NCBI GenBank assembly: GCA_963728995.1
Contig: CAVSMD010000002.1
Coordinates: 992,001 to 1,056,000 of the forward strand
Source: FEN-1219 sp963728995
GTDB taxonomy: Bacteria > Pseudomonadota > Gammaproteobacteria > Steroidobacterales > Rariloculaceae
Direction: 5' to 3'
DNA length: 64,000 nucleotides
Positions 63,380 through 64,000 of this stretch are shown in pieces (within the stretch, counting starts at the first letter, position 1; every line of letters begins with the position of its first letter). A program made the position numbers and the translations under genes. The notes beneath the pieces were generated by a model. The model did no database searches and had not been told where the DNA came from. It worked only from the letters and a program-made list of their open reading frames with translations.

Positions 63380-64000
63380 CTAATGGGCTCGTTGGAATTC
63401 GGATTCTAAGTACGGCTGCGCCTTGACGAGCGCATCGATGCCCTGGAGCTGCTCGAGCAGCGGGCCGACCAGATCGAGCGGCCAGGCGTTCGGACCGTCG
63501 CACAGCGCCGCCTCGGGGTCGCGGATGCGTCTCCATGAACAGCCCCGCAACACCGGCCGCAATCGCAGCGCGGGCGAGCACCGGCACGTGCTCGCGCTCG
63601 CCGCCCGACGCCCGGCCCCGTGCGCCGGGCAGCTGCACGGCGTGCGTGGCGTCGAACACGACCGGGCACCCGGTCGAGCGCAGAATCGCGAGCGAACGCA
63701 TGTCGACGACGAGATTCTGATAGCCGAACGAGACGCCGCGCTCGCAGACGAGCAAGCTGTCGTTGCCCGCGGAGCGGGCCTTGTCGACCACGTTCTGCAT
63801 CTCCCACGGCGAGAGGAACTGGCCCTTCTTCAAATTCACGGGCTTACCCTGGCTCGCGACGGCCATGATGAAGTCGGTCTGCCGGCACAGCAGCGCCGGA
63901 GTCTGCAGCACGTCGACGACGGCAGCGACCTCGTCGAGCGGGCTGAACTCGTGAACGTCGGTCAGCACCGGTAAGGCGAGCTCGCGGCGCACGCGGTCGA
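63380..64000 (-). CDS. kdsA: 3-deoxy-8-phosphooctulonate synthase (partial at window end; frameshift near 63528)
   Basis: The C-terminal 206 or so residues of KDO-8-phosphate synthase; the start lies beyond base 64000. It shows PVLTDVHEFSPLDEVAAVVD, LQTPALLCRQTDFI, VNLKKGQFLSPWEMQNVVDK, ERGVSFGYQNLVVDMRSL and FDATHAVQLPG. After LFMETH the frame changes near 63528; the true tail contains DGPNAWPLDLVGPLLEQL and ends near 63380. It makes the KDO precursor for lipopolysaccharide. It is directly upstream of eno, 16 bases away. Confidence 0.92.

Overview
The window is GC-rich, densely coded DNA from a gammaproteobacterium. The clearest evidence is the cluster rpoE-rseA-rseB-rseC-grx-lepA-lepB-DUF4845-rnc-era-recO-pdxJ-acpS, together with mfd beside csiV, an MTI phosphorylase-hpt-nagZ group, sdhCDAB followed by sdhE and ygfX, and eno-ftsB-surE-pcm-nlpD. 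The high GC and the accessory genes would fit an environmental lineage near Xanthomonadales, Nevskiales or Steroidobacterales, but that is an inference without a database search. No rRNA, tRNA, CRISPR array, prophage or transposase gene was recognised.

Layout. 1-7 kb: a six-gene operon for a complex I/group 4 hydrogenase-like membrane complex (HyfB, C, E, F, G, I). Its large subunit lacks all four nickel-binding cysteines while the small subunit keeps its [4Fe-4S] ligands, so it resembles the Ehr (energy-converting hydrogenase-related) class. 7-25 kb: accessory genes, including a prolyl 4-hydroxylase-like oxygenase, a PQQ-type sugar dehydrogenase, a glycine-rich RRM protein, a membrane cytochrome c, DUF4159, HAD, pirin, an LPMO-like secreted protein, DUF4097, an HpcH aldolase, LLM and DsbA-family oxidoreductases, AlkB, a Tat-exported carotenoid oxygenase with three SnoaL-like domains beside it, a GATase and a GST. 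25-29 kb: a membrane protein/winged-helix regulator pair with a palindrome at its promoter, an UppS homologue and DusB. 29-30 kb: a DAHP synthase gene preceded by an aromatic-residue leader peptide and a terminator/antiterminator pair. 30-42 kb: mfd, csiV, a PAS/GGDEF-like protein, purine salvage, NagZ, an L,D-transpeptidase, CYTH, RlmD, an exonuclease, AcpS and PdxJ. 42-50.5 kb: the rpoE/lepA/rnc/era block. 50.6-55.3 kb: succinate dehydrogenase with two different maturation factors (SdhE and SdhAF4). 55-64 kb: ygfZ, lysS, prfB (with its programmed frameshift), nlpD, pcm, surE, ftsB, eno and kdsA (partial).

Two families of non-coding repeats stand out. A 140-bp hairpin element occurs at 18451-18591 and 56310-56449 in opposite orientations, each between convergent genes, with its CTAG end forming a stop codon of the adjacent gene. 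A second element occurs twice inside the sdh operon (51284-51477 and 52317-52497). It has a nearly identical 115-bp core but long flanking arms that differ between copies while staying self-complementary within each copy.

Quality warning. No gene in the first 22 kb is frameshifted, but about fifty single-base or two-base disruptions, mostly insertions, break genes between 22 and 64 kb, including essential ones (eno, sdhA, lepA, rpoE, lepB). These read as consensus errors, not gene decay. Coordinates for such genes span the whole reconstructed gene, and the approximate break positions are given.
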